Source of the DNA: Bugula neritina
Taxonomy: Eukaryota; Bryozoa; Gymnolaemata; Cheilostomatida; Bugulidae
Direction: 5' to 3'
Assembly (NCBI GenBank): GCA_964035545.1
Contig: OZ037769.1
Location: forward strand, 4,401,929 to 4,465,928
DNA: 64,000 nucleotides
Shown here piece after piece: positions 22,744-37,800 of the stretch. The notes below the pieces were generated by a model. That model searched no databases. It was not told the DNA's origin and saw only the letters and a list, made by a program, of their open reading frames with translations. The position numbers were made by a program, and so were the translations under genes. The stretch's first letter is position 1, and each line of letters begins with the position of its first letter.

Positions 22744-25700
22744 TCACTGAGAAGGCGGGCTTTTGTTAGCGTTATAGCAATAGTAGACCAGCATGTCTAG
22801 CCCGAGCTCTATGAGCTCAAATATGGTAAGTACAGACCAGCCAATCCACAACCCCCAAGCTCCACCTGTATATTATAAAATATTCATATTATATTACTTA
22901 CAACAGGAAATGCTTCAAAATAAAGTTAAAAAATCGATTGCCACTTTATCATTCCCGATGATAGCTATGTGTCTCAATTTGAAAAATAAAATGCCAATGA
23001 TTTTGTAAGTAGAGACTGCATAAAATTTAAAATCCAGCATAAAATACAGTAAAATTTAGAGATTATACCTCTGCAAACTTGTGTAATTAAGAAATTATAT
23101 ACAACAGCTAGTAAACATGTAATTTATCAATGATTCATATTTACATTTTGTACTCTACACAACTTTATTCTATGACACAATTTTAAATCTTTGGTAGAAC
23201 TTACCAAAGTCAGAAGCAAACTGATAATCGTCATAGCTGGCAACTTGCTCATACGTTGTGTAGGTCATTCGCTGGTGAAACACGTTGATCTTGAGAAAGT
23301 TAGACTGAATGGCAAAAGACACCTGGTCATCTCCATATTCATCCTTCAACTTACTTAGCAAGAGTGGTTTAGTTTTGTTTATAACAGCCACAAAGTCATC
23401 CTGATAAAATAAAATACTATATTTTTCTTATTAATTCTTAACAAGTTAGTTCTTCACAAGGAAGCAGCCGTGGTCTAGGGGGTCAAAACTTTGCTTATTA
23501 GAGTGAACACGAAGTCATGGGTTCGAACCGGACAAAGGTCATGGGTAATGTTAGGAAGCGCATCCAGTTGTAATTGCTTTTGTGCCTCATCTGAATAAGT
23601 TCAGGGTTAACGACTATAAACAGCATTTTAGTTGTTTACTCATCTCTGCTCTGTCGGGCTCGGCTAGTGGATTCTATCTAATAAGATATTTATTCAATTG
23701 AATATTATTAATCAGAAATTAATGTGTGGATAGATGGTATAAGCATATATCTTACATATGTACCTAAGTTAATAGATGCAACAGCTGAAGTTCTTTTTCA
23801 ATGAGGAATCATGAATATTATTTTGATAGTAAATCAAATGTAAGGAAAAATTATAATTTAATTGTTCAGTAGTCTACAGGTTTGTCAGTGTACTAGACTA
23901 ATGTAAGACAAGGTGCTTGCAGGTGCTTGCAGGTGCCCACAGTGTGTTATAGGCGAGTGCTTAAGATTAGACAAGGTAATTGATGACCTCATCTTGTAAT
24001 TGGTGTCATGTCAAGTCTTCAATTTTATAAGCTTTGGTTTTTTCTCAAGAAATGACAATTTTAAAACAAAAATGTGGAGTTTTAAGTAAACTAGGTTATA
24101 AAAAGTATGATATTAAATATGGATCCACTATATCTTAATTACCAAAAGCTGATAAGTTTTTTACTTTGTCATTTTACTACACATTCTATTTCTCAGTCTC
24201 ATGATATTCAAATTATTTTTGATCTTACTATAGTCATGGACGCGATGACTTTATTAACGTAGTTATCTATACAGAGTCATGTAAAATAAAATAACATATG
24301 GTAGTGTAACTGTTAATTATATTGGCTGAAAACACACAAATTACGAGTACATATATACTTATATCAAGTAATAGAGTGGATAACTTTTTGTTTTCTAAAA
24401 TGCGACTAAAACAACATTTATTAATTTACTTATTATTAAGTTGAGTTTGCACTGTTGTAAGAGGGCCTGCACATAAATTCATTTTCTTGTGTAAAATACA
24501 TGCAGCTATTTTAATATTTGATTAGCTAATTTTATCTATAACATTACCATTATAAAAAACTGATTTTTTGCCTATAAGGATTTTCTATAGCCTATATCAA
24601 GATTGTATTACCAATTATACTTACTATATAGCTTAAGGCTGGATAGGAAGAAGTTGACTGTGTTGACTCATACAAAATCTCACTGAAAAAACATTTAATA
24701 TCTATCTTTAATTTTTTACATATTATTCAATAAATTGAAAGCAAGTAGCGTAATATATATATAGTGTTTTTGCTTATTTGTAATGTAAATAATCTTAAAA
24801 CTCATAAATATAACGATTCCACTCACTTGCAAGGTTGGTAGCAAGTACCACACTTCAAAGTTCTCTCTGCAAACCTACTACTAACTTCAGTGATGCAATT
24901 TACTACAAGATAAGAATTATAAATATTTTTGTTATATATTCAATTTGAAAGAAATTGATGCTGATACATTTTTCAAGCTTACCATTAGTTGAATTGGTGA
25001 GCTTGCAAGGGCCTTTAGCTCTTTCTATTTGATTGAATACAATAGTGTCATAGTCATATGGCAGGTCTGGATCAAAACATTTGCAAGTGTTGACTAGTCT
25101 GTAATTATTAGAAGTTTTTGTCAAAAAAGTATGTAAAATTATACACATATCTTTATAAAAACACTATTTTTTCTAAATGGTGTTTGATAAAAATTTATGT
25201 GAAAATAAACTAGAACATAAAATTAATTTAATTGGTGTTGGGGGAGCCAGCTTTTTTAAATTTTGCAAGAGTTCCAAAAAGCACTTTTTCAATTTTGCTA
25301 GATTTTAGTAATTAGTAAGTCAGTTACAAAAAAAATAAAATATATTATCAAATAATGACTTGATGTTTAAGACTTCATATATATAAAATTAGCTTTTTTA
25401 TTTAAAAGCTGTATCAAAATTGGAGCTTTTTTATTTTTCTTAATTTCATGTTTTTTTAAAGTAAAAATGTACTTACTCTTTCTGATAGCAAGTTCTGAGA
25501 CACGCCCACTGAGTATAGCTGACATTGTAAGGATAGAAGTACATATTATCTTCATTTGAGTCGAGTCTAGTACAGTTGCCATAGTTTCCATCTAGCCTTG
25601 TCGTGTTGATCTGAAATATGCAAAGTGCTCATTTATGCAACTGAATAGCAAATTTTAGAGTGAAAGGATGGGTATCTTAAGAAATATCTGTGTATTTTGT

Positions 25701-27848
25701 TGAAGAAAAGTTGTTTGCAGTAAAGTTTAAAATCCTTTATTTTTACTCAAAACAATATCGAAATTATTTCTTTTAAACAGTTTGTTTAGTTCTTTTTGAA
25801 AATAAAAAGCTAAAGACTTGCTGATCCTGATAAAAATTCTTTTTTAAAAATAATATATTCTACAGCGAAGAAAAAAGCAAAAGATATCATATACTGCAAC
25901 ATGATTTCGATTTAAAAACGTATGCTTTCATATTTTCCTATATAGCTCATTTTTGTTATTTGTCAAGTTTGATAAAGTTAGTGAATCCTAAATTTTTAAG
26001 TGACATGCAAATGCACTAAGCAACAAAAATCTTTGAGTCATTCTCAACTCATGCCTGCCTATTAGCAAAGTAAAATAAGAACTTGGGTTATAAATTTTGA
26101 GTGTTTTTCAAATCAATAGTTTCCAACAGTTATTATACATTTAAGTTACAAAATCATTATTTTTTCAGCTTCTTATGCTCAAGACAACAAAAAAGCACTG
26201 TTTACCATTTTTACAGCAATGTTATTCACTTGTCCAGGAGAAGTTGAAAGACTATCATGATCAGGAAAAGGCATGGCTTTTTGGTCGTGTATTACAACCT
26301 TTATTCCAGCCTCTTCTGTCAAGAACTTTACATACTCGTAAAGACCAATGTTTATTATTAAAGTCAAACCTGTAAAAGTAAGATACAAAGCAGATATAGT
26401 TTTAATAGCCAGAAAACTTCGTTATTAAATGTATTTATAAACAAAAGTTGCTTAATTGAAAACTATAAGTAACTAAATTTATAGTTACTCATATTTATGA
26501 ATTTTATAAAAATTTAATCTTCTTGTGTGTAAAATAATTATAAAAAGCAAATAGATCATTTTAAAGTTTCGGCAGAATGCTATTAATAAAAAAATGCAGT
26601 TTAATTTCACCTAATATAGAAATGAAACTGATGCATTACATTATAATACATGAATATATTATAATTAATATGGCATGATATATTTTAACCAGTATGATAA
26701 TTTACTTATATGTATGTGTGGTGTGTGTTTGTGATGCAACAAAGCATCCTTTGCAAATTGCTTTCTGGAATTTTTATATAATTATTGTAAAATTGAAAAT
26801 GTAATATAATTAAAGTATAATATAACAATACACAAAGTATTGTGTGTTAGAGAATAACACAATCTGACAATATCTACCATTTGAAGGGCCTGCTAGACTA
26901 GTCTTTTGAATGGCACCATTTTTGCCAGTGTTGAAGCTGTAACAGTTGCCATAAACGCTGTGGTAGAACGTCCAGAAGTCACTCTCAAAACAATTCTCTC
27001 CATCAAAAGAGCAGAGTATAATCATGTCAGCAAAGCTGTATCCCAGTGTACTCTTCTCAGTTGTGTTTAGTAAAGAAATTTCTACAAAGAATTTGTTACT
27101 AATTCGCAATGTTTTGTTGTGACGAAATTTATCCAACACATGTATTATGTAATATGTAAATTGCAATGTACTATAATAGTTTGTTTGTTTTATTTTGACG
27201 TAGATGGAAAAAACACATACAGTTGAGGAAAATGAACAGCTGATCAATAAATTTGAATTAAAGTAAATTCTAATACATTCATGCACATTCAACATTAGTC
27301 AAATTTTAACAATGATTCTTTCATTTAATTTTGTGAATCATAATACTCGTTATATGAAACAATATTAAGAATATTGTTAGAACACAACTTATTTTAGAAA
27401 ATTCTTCATCTAACACATGATGCTATTCAAAATTTTTTTTATGGCACTCGCCTAACGTTTTGCTGATGTTCTAAGAATAATATGGAATGTTCCTTTTACA
27501 GTTCAACTAGCCAGAGGTTGGTCGCCAAACTGCGTTATTATTAGTATAAAATGTGTTAGCCTTGAACCGATGTACCAAACTATAGCTTTTTATTTACCTT
27601 CAGATATTTTCTTGACAAGGCCATTTTTTGAAATTTTATCGTCACTTCCATTTAAATATGATCCCATTGAGCTCTTCACCAAATCATCCATCCAACCCGG
27701 CATGTTTGATCTCTTTACTCCATTATTGTTGCAGACTGTTACAGCTAAGAGTAATATCAATTATTTTAGATAAGATACTATACTATTTTATATGCTTGAT
27801 AATCTCAAACTTTTAAGTCGGAAATAAACAAATTTTGCAAACAGCTTT

Positions 27849-27884
<36 letters not shown>

Positions 27885-29166
27885 TTACTTACATTACATT
27901 GCATTGCATTGCATTACATTACATTGCATTACATTACATTACATTGCATGACATTACATTGTATTACATTACATTGCATGAAATTACATTGCATTACACA
28001 AATGCATAGCTTTTAGCATTTTAAAACTATTTTAATAGTTTAGCTAAAACTGGAGAATTTACTGTGATATACCATTAAATATTTTAGCAAATTAATAGTA
28101 TTCTATTAAAAAGCATTTAGACTATAGTATGAATACAGAATATCTACCAGGAAAATCCAATGACCTTGCTTCATTGATATTTATGTTAGTCACGGAATCA
28201 TATGCTATATAGCCAGTGATCATAATCCAAAGATGCAAGCACAATAGGACTGTGGAAGCCAAAGTCAAGAAGCCCCAAAACAATTTCTTTATGGTTCCTA
28301 AAAACATTATAACTTTTAACAACAAAAGACTTATATTGACATGTTATGAGTCATAATTGCATAATATCTGCTGATTGGTGGTGTAGCAACTGCAGCTTTC
28401 TAAGATGCACCAACAATAATGTGCTTAATATCACTATTGCACTTTTACCACCTTTAACTGTTAGATGTTAAAAGTCTCTAGCTTTTAAAGGAAACTAAAA
28501 GTAGCAAGGCAAAATGCCTGGGACTACCTTTTGCATGGTAGGTGTGAGTAATTCCATGAGATGTTGTGAAATCCATAAATCCAGTGAGAATCACTCTAGC
28601 ACTTAGAGACTTCTCAGCCGCCTCATCTTCAACTGCTACGCCAACTAAAAATAGAGTTCTTAGTTATTAATAGATAAAAATTCATCTTCTCAGCTATAGA
28701 AGAAATTCCTTCCTCACAACTCATAAGTTGTGTAATTTATGCTTATAGGTACTTTGCTTCTTTTTGATCAATAGTTGTCAATACATGACAGTATTATGTG
28801 TATAATGATATTTTATAATATGAGTTATGCATGGGTTTCCAATATCATTTAACACTGGGCAGTGGATTTCTGAAATCATTTATGACTTTTAACTTTCTTC
28901 AACTGCTTTCAAGCAACTGACAAGTGTTTCAAGAAAATAGAAAACAAAATTCTGATCATTTGTGAAATTTAATGAGCAAATGAGCATCAAGATCTTCAAT
29001 TAAAGTTGCTACAATTTGTATTAAATTGTTATAATTTTTGAGACTAATTTGTGATTCAACTAGTGCTGAGGGTTATAGTTGGATTGGTGTGAGAAGCATA
29101 TATCTTTAAATTATAAGTTATAGTTTTTGTTTCCTCTCGCTTCTTCCCTCCCCCTCTCTCCTTCTC

Positions 29167-29221
<55 letters not shown>

Positions 29222-29563
29222 AGTAATGATTATGATTGTAACAAAAATTTCAAAGTAGCCTACTATAGTTTGTACTCACAACTTTTAACTTCTAGTTAGG
29301 TTTTTTATGATACTTGAGCAAAATCATTGATTGAAAACTGTTGTAGTGCTAATTCATTATATCTACTCACCAGTTTGTAGTTCCATACTGTTATTATTAT
29401 GAGTGATTCGTTTTGTTAGTCTATACTGTGACGAGACTCCATTAAACCCGTAGAGATTTCTTTTTGATGGAGTCTCTTGATTTTGCTGTGATTCTCTTTC
29501 AGATGCATGTGGGTAGACTGTGGAAGTCAGCCTCATTGTAGTATCCAAGTCATCGCCCATCAT
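22744..29563 (-). CDS. DEG/ENaC-family sodium channel subunit, gene B
   Basis: Twelve exons: 29371-29563, 28528-28644, 28148-28297, 27598-27744, 26878-27081, 26206-26369, 25477-25610, 24983-25098, 24827-24902, 24625-24682, 23205-23400 and 22744-22865; 558 residues. Exons 3-11 have exactly the lengths of gene A. Seen in the sequence: the His-Gly motif (TTSHGIT), TM1 (FWGFLTLASTVLLCLHLW), FPGAVTVCNNN, the Cys-rich loop (YGNCYSFN, VVIHDQKAMPFP, NYGNCT, QWACLRTCYQ, CKCFDP, CYQPC), and TM2 GGAWGLWIGWSVLTIFE with filter GWS (527-529). It is the closest paralogue of A; they differ mostly in the N-terminal exons, the stretch after TM1 and the C-terminal tail. The protein is expected in the plasma membrane as part of a homo- or heterotrimer, possibly with A or C. 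Ligand or stimulus is unknown. Confidence 0.93.
23462..23625 (+). mobile_element. SINE copy 5 with internal deletion
   Basis: The head GCAGCCGTGGTCTAGGGG, B box GGTTCGAACC and body are present, but the segment between AATAAGT and the terminal GACTATAAAC is deleted. It is in an intron of DEG/ENaC gene B. Confidence 0.85.
27850..27995. repeat. (CA)n followed by ATTAC/ATTGC pentamer repeat
   Basis: About 33 bp of CA repeat is followed by over 100 bp of ACATT/GCATT pentamers, in an intron of gene B. Confidence 0.92.
29140..29217. repeat. C-tract and (CT)n microsatellite
   Basis: Pyrimidine run of C tracts and then pure CT dinucleotides, in intron 1 of gene B. The position corresponds to the long CT repeat in intron 1 of gene A. 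Confidence 0.95.
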
Positions 29564-31861
29564 TCCCTATGCACACAGGGGCAATGATTTCACATCTGAA
29601 AAGCATGCTGAACCCTGCTATAAGTTATATTACATAATAGGCTTTGGTCAATTTAGTAATGCCATGTACTTAACAGACCAACACAACCTCTCTACAGCTG
29701 CAATTACCGTACAACCAGCATATATAATGCAAAAGATAATTAGCCTTAGATTCCTTTTATCTTAATCTCAAACACTCATGATAATGATAAGGTGTGAGTT
29801 GAAATACTATTACATTGAAAGCATCAACTGGTTTGAGGCTTTTTATCTAATCAAATATTTTAATGAGAGATGATAATACGGAAACAAGTTTTACACATTT
29901 GCTTAAAAACCAAAGGTAATATATCTCATTGCTTTTTCAATTGATTGAGACATACAAGTTTATAGAAGTTTAACTCAGCTAAAAGTATAAAAGCTTGTTA
30001 TACATATATAATTAAGCCTGTAAAAATTAATACAATATTAACCTAAACTATACAAAAATATGACAACTCTCAAAATCACACACACTGCAAGTTAGTCTAT
30101 CATTTTAGACCATATGTTAGAGAAGCTCTGTTCAAATTGTGGGCTCAACTTTTAACAAAATTTTACTAAAGAATTCAGTTTTTCCAAAAAATATTTGTAT
30201 TAATTAACATAATAATTTGATTTATTATTCTTTGAAAGGTTTTGTTTTGTTTTAGTTTTAATGAATATCAAGTCTGCAAATATGATTGCAGAATTAATTG
30301 TAAAGTAGGTGTGTGTATTGTGGAAAGGAAAACCTTGTGCAGTGTTTTGTATATTCTTTTAAATTTCTGACTGACTGGCTGCTTTTCTTTGTTGACACTT
30401 TAAATCAGTTAAATCTGCTAAGAAAATGCATATAAAAATCAAAATTCTACAAAAACATAAACTTGCTAATTTAAAAAGAGTAAACTTACCAGCAACTTTA
30501 TTGAGTGACTGAGCAATAGTCAACTAATCTTTAGAATGCTGCAAAGACCATTGAGTTCAGTCTTTTAGAGCAGATTGCTTAGTAACAAGGCAGTGAATGT
30601 CCTAAACTAGGGTATTGACCCTACTTAATGTAACTACAAACAAAAGCATTGATTTAAAGACTCCCTGATGCACTTCATTTATGCAGTAGTAAATATTCAC
30701 AATATTATCAGCAAGAGCAGAGAATTTATTGTAAAACAAAATGGTTTGAGCACACAACTCTCAAGATATATTATGTGTCTACACTATTATCTACTGACTG
30801 TTTGAGGGTTGTGTACTCAAACAATTTACTTTCGTATAAATTTCATGATTATATGCTGATATTGCTCTAGGTTGGCTTTGAAGCCTTTGGTATTATGAAA
30901 ATAATAATAGTTATTGCTAGCTTTCATGGCATGCTATTTCCAGCTGCTGCAACACAAAAACAGCTCAAACTCGTAGCTCTTTTAAAAGTTTAAATTATTT
31001 TTTTATATAATGAATTATTGTTTTCACTTTTTCTAACCATAAAGGCTTTAAAGATCATGTTTGAGCAGATGGGTTATGATGCACAGATTTTAGATAAATA
31101 TTTATTTTACAAAATTTGATATTAAATAAAATGATAATATATATAAAAATGTAGATTAGAAAAATATAAGATTTATGTTTAGAGACGCATGGGTTTATGC
31201 TTCTAACAATTTTACAACATTATTTTCTAGCAATAAGAGTTTAAAACTATAGCTGAAACACTCTAAACTGAAACTAGAATGCAGATTAAATGCTTAATAA
31301 TCACTTCTTGTTTATGAAAATATATACATGTGTTACCAAGAGATGATGCAGTAGAAAATAGTAAAACTACTACAACATAAATATATAATAAATTGCAGTA
31401 TATACAAGTTTATATAAATTACAGTAGATCCACATCAAAGCATGTGGCACTTATAGCATAAAAAATTATATTAAAAAATATATATATGCTACAAATAAAA
31501 GAATGCCAATTTTCCATCATTCAAATGTTGACAGCTAGTTAAAAGACGCTACACTAGGAGTTATCTATACATACAGTACTCGGTACTTAGAAAGCTGTTA
31601 TTATAGACACAGCTATATAGCCTTATACTTAGCTTGAGAATTCTTTATCAGCGGTTGACTGATGAGTAATCAAATAAAGAAGTAAAAAAGTCCGGTACAT
31701 AAAAAATAAGAAACACCCCTGAACAAAAATATAATAATATTATATATTAAAAATATGATATTTTGAATTAAAAATAATTCTATATTTTCTCTAAAACTTT
31801 AAAATATAAAATTAAAAGTATTTTATCTTGCTATAGTTTAAAGTTGAACAGATACTGAGAG
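29564..31861. other. Intergenic spacer between DEG/ENaC genes B and C
   Basis: About 2.3 kb with no exon or RNA gene that I can support. It should include the gene B promoter and the gene C 3' untranslated region. Confidence 0.5.
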
Positions 31862-34800
31862 TTATGTACAACAGCCCTTTTTATAGCACAAGTATACAAG
31901 AAGGTCTACAGCAAATCCAATGAACTCAAAGAATGTCAAAACTGACCATCCGACCCACAAGCCAAACGTTCCCCCTAAAACAATATCAGATATATTATAC
32001 ATTACACCTGAACATAAGTGATAAACTTGTATTATTTGCATAGAAAACTAAATGTAACAGGTAAAAATTATGTATATCTTTTAAGTGAATTTTAAAATCA
32101 ATCTTAGTAATGCCCCTTCTTTTCTAACTAAGAAAATATCAGCTGAGAAAGATAAAAAGTTATTGGTTATTATAATACCAGAAGATATAACAGTTTCAGT
32201 TGCATTAATTGAAAATCCTGCATGATTTAAACTTTAAATCACTCACTACTTATCTATGTCTGCTCTTACTTATAAACTAATTACTATCCTTTAATCGAAT
32301 TACTGAAAGGTAAATGCATTGCTCCATACAAAGCTGTACAAAATAAGACAATCATGTGAAGTACAGTACATTAGCACTTTTGTACGCTGAAACCCAGTAA
32401 ACCAGCTGGAGGAAATGGTTGCAGGTTTTTGACTGACTCCAGCTGATGATAAAAAATATATTTAATGGAATGCATAACCTAGTTTAATACGAGCAGCAGT
32501 GGTCTAGGGATTAGAGTGTTTGCCTAGTAAATACGAGGTCATAGGTTCGAGCCCCGGAAAACGGCCATTGGTGATGTTAGGAAGAGCATCTAGTCATAAT
32601 TGCTCCTGTACCTCATTTAAATAATTAAATAAATCCTTAGCCTAATTTAACAAAAACCTTTTCCATCAGGGGTTTCTTACAGAGATAGTGACTATAAACT
32701 TGCGTGAGTTTATAACCTAGTTTAATACAGTATGTTGTCACTATTAGCATATGCCACAGTTTCTCCATTAGCATATGTTGCAGTCTCTCACTATTAGCGT
32801 GTTTTAAAGTGTCTCATAAGCATTATAGTTATATTTTTCTTATTATTAGCCTATAGTGCAATATCTCTGTTAGCATGTGCTACAGTCTTTCTATCAGGAA
32901 ATGCTACAGCTTTTCTATAAGCATGTTATGCTACAAGTACATGCAGTAATTATTGTATGCTTGCACATAATTAATTATCATCAAAAACATATAATAATTT
33001 TTTTTTGCAAAAAAATTTTTGGACAAAGTTTAACTATTTGAGCACTTTACTCAAAATATATTACACAATTTATTTTCTTTAAAGATACTTACTTGAGTTG
33101 CATCCTTTTAATAAATGTGCAATAAGTTTATCAAAATAGTTATAAAAGCAATGAATTTATTATTTTCATACCAACTAAAATAAACAATAATTCTGAAAGT
33201 CAATCTTATACTATGGTGATAACATTTATTGCTCAACTCACCCAAGTCTGAAAGAAATTGAAAATCACCATAACTTGGAACCTGTTCGTATAAAGTGTAC
33301 CCAATCGTTTCGTAGAATACGTTTAGTTTAAGGAAATTCCTCTGAATAACTGAGTTATTTAGGTCACCGTAAGCTTCCTCCAGCTTTTCTCTTACGTTGG
33401 GCCTCAGTCTTTGTATGAAATTATTCTGTAACAGCCAGCAGTAGTTAGTTTCTGCTGCTTCAAATATATTGCTTTATGAAGAAATAATAGTAAAATTTGG
33501 CTACTTAAGTAAACAGTATGAGTCATAATAAACAACTATTTGGTATAAGTATTTAAACATCAAAACTAACAAATCTTTTAAAGCACTTGAAAGCAAAAAC
33601 GGTTGTTATTATTTTCATAAATACTTACATACTTGAACATATTACAGCAATTTCACTAGCAGTAAGAATGTGCAGTAAAACAGCTTTTTAAATTGTGTTT
33701 CATAACAAAATTAGCTAATCATACATTTCATTTCACTATGGTCAGACAACTCTAATTAACAGTTGTTGTAAAATTATAGCTGTTTATTAAAATGGTAGCA
33801 AAGGTTTACCGAGTATTGCTGGGCTGGAAAGAAAGATGAAGACAGACTGATATCAAATTTTTCTTCACTGAAATATAATATAAATGATATAAATATAATA
33901 TAAATGATATAAATATAATATAAATAATATAAATATAATACAAATAACGTGATATTTTGATTTAGAAACAGTTCATCCAGGTTAATTTACTTGTTTTCAC
34001 AATCTCCAAAATTAATTTTAAACTTCCAGATAACAAAAAATGTAATAGTGAGTGTGATGCTATAAGAGCTGTATAAAAAGTATAGCCGCATTGCTCGTGC
34101 TTATCTATGAAATACTTGTATGTATCGGACACTCACGAGCATGACTGGGTGCACTGCTTGCACTGTAAAGTCCTAGCTGCGTATTGCCTTCCAAGATCAT
34201 CCATGCAGTCCACTGAAAAGATTAACTGACATACTTATTAATTAAAAATTTTATATCAAGAATTTAGCTTTTTCTTATTTTGAAGGTTTTGATTCTTATT
34301 TTACTGAATATAAATTATATACTGAACTTCAAGTAAAAAAATATAAATTATATTTAAAGTAAATAATTGTCTGCAATAAAACAGATATATTATAGTACAC
34401 AGTCAATCTCTCTGCATGAGTACCATATCTATCTGTTGTAATTCCAATACAGTTACCCCATTGTTACTAACATTAATTCATAGGTACAAGTTTCTGCTAA
34501 ATTATATGCATGCTATTTATTAATTGTAAGTTTTTAAGGTTCGAGCCGGACAAAGGTCGTTGGTGATGTTAGGAAGAGCATCCAGTCATAATTACTCCTT
34601 TGCACCATTTAAATAAGCTCTTATAAGGACTGTTAAAGCCAGCTAATTAGCTGGCTTTAACAAAAACCCCTTCCATCAAGGGTTTTTTCACATGGATAGC
34701 AACATGTAAACTTCCGTGAGTTTTTTATTTGTAAGTTTTTAATGAAGCACATAACATATCATTTTCTATAGATTACTAGATCTACTAGAAATTAAACAAC

Positions 34801-37800
34801 ATCTTACATTATGTCTATCAACATATGACGTTTTTATTCTATGCTGATATACAAACAACACTCACTGTCTGCCTGCACTGAAACGCTGCAAGGTGCAGCA
34901 GCTATAGGTAGTCCTGAAAAGACAACTGAAGTCATGTTGTATGGGAGGTTAGCGTCAAAACACTTGCACTGTCTGATCAGCCTATAAAATCACATAGTAT
35001 TTCAGGTCAACAGATATGTTGTAAAAGTATCCAGAGTCAACTAGCTTAGACTTACCACATAGCTGTGTTAAATAAAGCTGTGCATTTTTTTCTTCTTCTT
35101 AGTCACCAACATGCTTGCAAAAAACTTATGTTCTAGTGTATACACCAGCACATTTATTCTTTTACTTCTTATTCAACACATCTTTCGTTTATGTACTTTT
35201 GTTTTGTATTTTTTTCTTGGTGTATTTTTTATGTATACACTTTTATAATTTAGCTACGGTCACTGAGTTTTGCCTTAGGTAACACATGGTAACATAATCA
35301 AAATAATAATTAAAAATATTACAATGACAATGCAACTTGTCAGCTTTTCTGCCTGTCAACTGGTCTGCATAACCTGATAAACTATGTTTTAGTGCTGCAT
35401 GGACTGATTGCACAAAATTAGAGTAATTAATGTCAAACTAACAACATTAGTCCCTCCTAACTAACCCAACATTTCCTAATCTAATAATTTTTAATTAGTG
35501 TGATAACACTAATATTCAAATAATAGTTAAATCTCTAAAAAAAATATTTTTGTTTAATCACAGCTAAAACTGATGGTCAACATCATCATCTTAAAAATGC
35601 ATCCAAACTTTCCAAAACTCAAATTGATAATTTTGTCAGCCCTACTCTACTAATTGTTTGCATTAAACAAGCGAAAGTGAATTTCCTACAGATTAGGTAA
35701 CTTACTCTTTCTGGAAGCATGTACGTAAGCATGCCCATTCACTGTACGTCACATTGAAGGGTATAGCATACATATTTTCTAGGCTATTATCTTGCTCAGT
35801 GCAGTTACCATATTTACCATTAAGTCTCTTTATCACCTTCTACAACACATTAGACATACATAAAAGAATTGAAATATAATATATCATTATTGTGGTTAGT
35901 ACAAATCAGACTAAACCCGACTATATTATACATTTATATAGAATATTATAATATATCATATTGTGATACAATATAAACTATGAATATGACATCATGTAAT
36001 TGCATAATTAGATTTGACATGACTTAAAAATGTAAATAAGAAACTTTGCAGAATAACTTTAATTTGATAGCTTTTACTGCAGTATTTGTAAAATCCAGCA
36101 CAACATAGATTTGTCAATATACTCATTTATAGAAAAGAAATGTTGCAGTCTACACTTTTGATTTGCATAATTTTACAGTCAGCTTCAAAAGTTGAACTAA
36201 ATTAAATTTGTTTAAATACTAATATATAGCATAATTATTATAAATTAAAGTCATATTTATTAATTTTAATATAGCTAATGATTCCATAGCTAACAAAAAT
36301 ACATTATTCTGGACACAAAGTCTAATTATTTTTAAAAGTGTCAAGATAACCAACTTTTAGCAAGATTTTCTCTAAAAACATGTGGTTAGATATTGTATTT
36401 GATGTTTGCTTGAAAAGAAAATTTTGCCAGGCAATGACTCGCTCGAGCTGAACTTACTTTAGCCTTCAAAATAACAAAAAAGCAGAAAAAATATAACTGC
36501 CAGTCAGACTAAAAGAGTTTTCCCATCCCTCCCCCCTTCCTTTGTTACCTTGTGTAGGGCTATGTTACTCAGTGTGCCTGTAGAGACAGATATACTGGTG
36601 TACTCTGGGAAGGGCATAACAGAGCTGTTGTGTACAATAACTTGGACTCCTTCCGATTCAGTGAGAAACGGGATGTATTCGTATGACCCAACATTTATTT
36701 CCAAACTCAAACCTTCAAAATTGAATGATATTGTTGTTAAACAGTTTCATCAAAAACACTGCATAACTGTTGTTGAAGCTAACTGCAGCTTAACCAGCTA
36801 AGTTAGTATAAATTAGATTAGTTTAAATTAGCTAAAGCTATATAGCCTATACTGGCATGGGGGTCAAATAAAGTTGTATAACCATTGAAACAGAATTTTT
36901 TAATATGAAATAACTTTTCTATATATAAAGTATAGCTCCCCTCTATTTCAAGTCTAATTCAGTGGGTATATAACCTGCAAAAATGGGGGCCAGCTAAGTT
37001 GGTATAACTTAATAGAATGGGGACCAACTATATAGGGTAGTTTAATAATTTACTAGAATGGGAGGCCCAGTTAAGGTAATATAACCTGCTAGAGAAGAGG
37101 CTGGCTAAGGCAGTATAATTTACAGCACTTTGAACTAGATATAGTAGCAAAGTTTAATATAATTAAAAATGTTTGAAACGATATAATTTACCATAGCTGG
37201 AACCAGCTAATGTCGTATAGTGGCTGGTTGCATTCTCAATGTTGCCGGAATTGAAGGTGAAGCAGGTTCCATAGTTTGAGTCATAGAATTGCCAAAAATC
37301 TTCAAAATCACAAGCCTGGCCGCCAAACGAACAGGATGAAAACATTTCTTGTCGAGTGTATCCAAGCTGAAATTTTTCTGAGCTGTTTAGCAACACCAAA
37401 TCTACAAATAATAAATTAGATAATAGTTGAAGTATCGTATTGTTTTTATGCTATCATACATTCCAGCTAACAAAATACATTAATTATGCAAAGCTTTGAA
37501 ACGTTGTGAAAAGAAATTGCCTCTTAAAGTGTTGCTAAGTTTCTTTATAAATTTTTTAAGCAAAAAATTTGTTTTAATCATTATAAACATGTTTGTAAAA
37601 AGATTTCCTATTACTTTTCCTTCAATTCAATGACCAATTTAAAATATAAATTCTAATCACAATATATTAATTTTATTTTAACTTTTTAGCAAGTTTACCA
37701 TAACCTGTATAAGTGGGTAATACATAAAAACTCTTTGCACTAAAATGTACTTACTTTCAGCTAGTTTAGCGTAGGTTACTCTGAAACTTGGTATGCCATC

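Noticed and set aside
26175-26375. Plus-strand frame over gene B exon 6
   Set aside because: Antisense shadow of the conserved VVIHDQKAMPFP exon.
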